The translations under genes and the position numbers were made by a program. The notes beneath the pieces were generated by a model. That model was not told the DNA's origin and ran no database searches. It saw only the letters and a program-made list of their open reading frames with translations. Of a stretch of DNA of 64,000 bases, positions 60,824 through 64,000 are shown piece by piece. The stretch lies in NCBI RefSeq assembly GCF_014654365.1, contig NZ_BNAY01000001.1, forward strand, positions 1,426,001 to 1,490,000, in the 5' to 3' direction. Source of the DNA: Amycolatopsis oliviviridis. Its GTDB lineage: Bacteria; Actinomycetota; Actinomycetes; Mycobacteriales; Pseudonocardiaceae. Every line of letters begins with the position of its first letter. Within the stretch, counting starts at the first letter, position 1.

Positions 60824-64000
<3,177 letters not shown>

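Overview
The window is high-GC actinobacterial DNA, densely packed with genes on both strands. The most likely source is the Pseudonocardiaceae, and Amycolatopsis is my best guess. Pointers are a mycothiol-dependent maleylpyruvate isomerase homologue, an AlkB-rubredoxin fusion, a furA-katG pair, DUF3558-like lipoproteins, GTG/TTG starts and long intergenic palindromes of the GAAGGCC.. and GCGAAAGCC.. type that I associate with Amycolatopsis. No rRNA, tRNA, insertion sequence, CRISPR array or replication origin was seen. The genus call is inference.

Layout. 1-5.4 kb: end of a sugar ABC importer (permease, lipoprotein binding protein), a GntR regulator divergent from a VOC enzyme, a cupin, RidA, HxlR and an HTH protein. 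5.5-15.1 kb: secreted trypsin-like protease, a duplicated-domain small protein, MarR, mycothiol-type enzyme, DHA2 exporter, acyltransferase-3, a two-component system and a lipoprotein. 15.1-25.4 kb: NAD-binding/DUF2867 protein, MarR/MMPL pair, and a P450-TetR-ferredoxin operon divergent from an MFS exporter, then another MFS and an ArsR-like regulator. 25.3-28.5 kb: small membrane and secreted proteins, a GNAT enzyme, a P-loop protein and a TetR regulator. 28.6-31.5 kb: alkane hydroxylation operon (AlkB-rubredoxin, 3Fe-4S ferredoxin, FAD reductase). 31.6-37.1 kb: secreted proteins around a palindromic MITE-like element, a tripeptidyl-peptidase-like hydrolase, a Cys-rich 63-aa peptide and a ZIP transporter. 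37.2-40 kb: katG and furA.

40-45.1 kb is a compact island with somewhat more A/T-ending codons. It holds a divergent CMP-kinase paralogue and a HIT protein, facing a four-gene overlapping operon: HIT-like protein, ThiL-like kinase, two-TM/GAF-like protein and methyltransferase. I know of no described pathway with this set and consider it the best candidate for an undescribed system.

45.1-55.8 kb encodes 4-hydroxyphenylacetate catabolism by the homoprotocatechuate meta-cleavage route: HpaC/HpaB hydroxylase, IclR and GntR regulators, MHS-type uptake transporter, FAH-RraA fusion, HpaE, HpaD, HpaH and HpaI, giving pyruvate and succinic semialdehyde. No separate HpaF isomerase is present and the usual second FAH domain of HpaG is replaced by an RraA domain. 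55.8-64 kb: alpha/alpha-toroid-like protein, DHA2 exporter, several actinobacterial small proteins and the 3' part of a secreted-type GH2 beta-galactosidase carrying a LamG-like domain.

Many divergent gene pairs have clear palindromic operators between them, and several convergent pairs overlap at their 3' ends, by as much as 234 bp.
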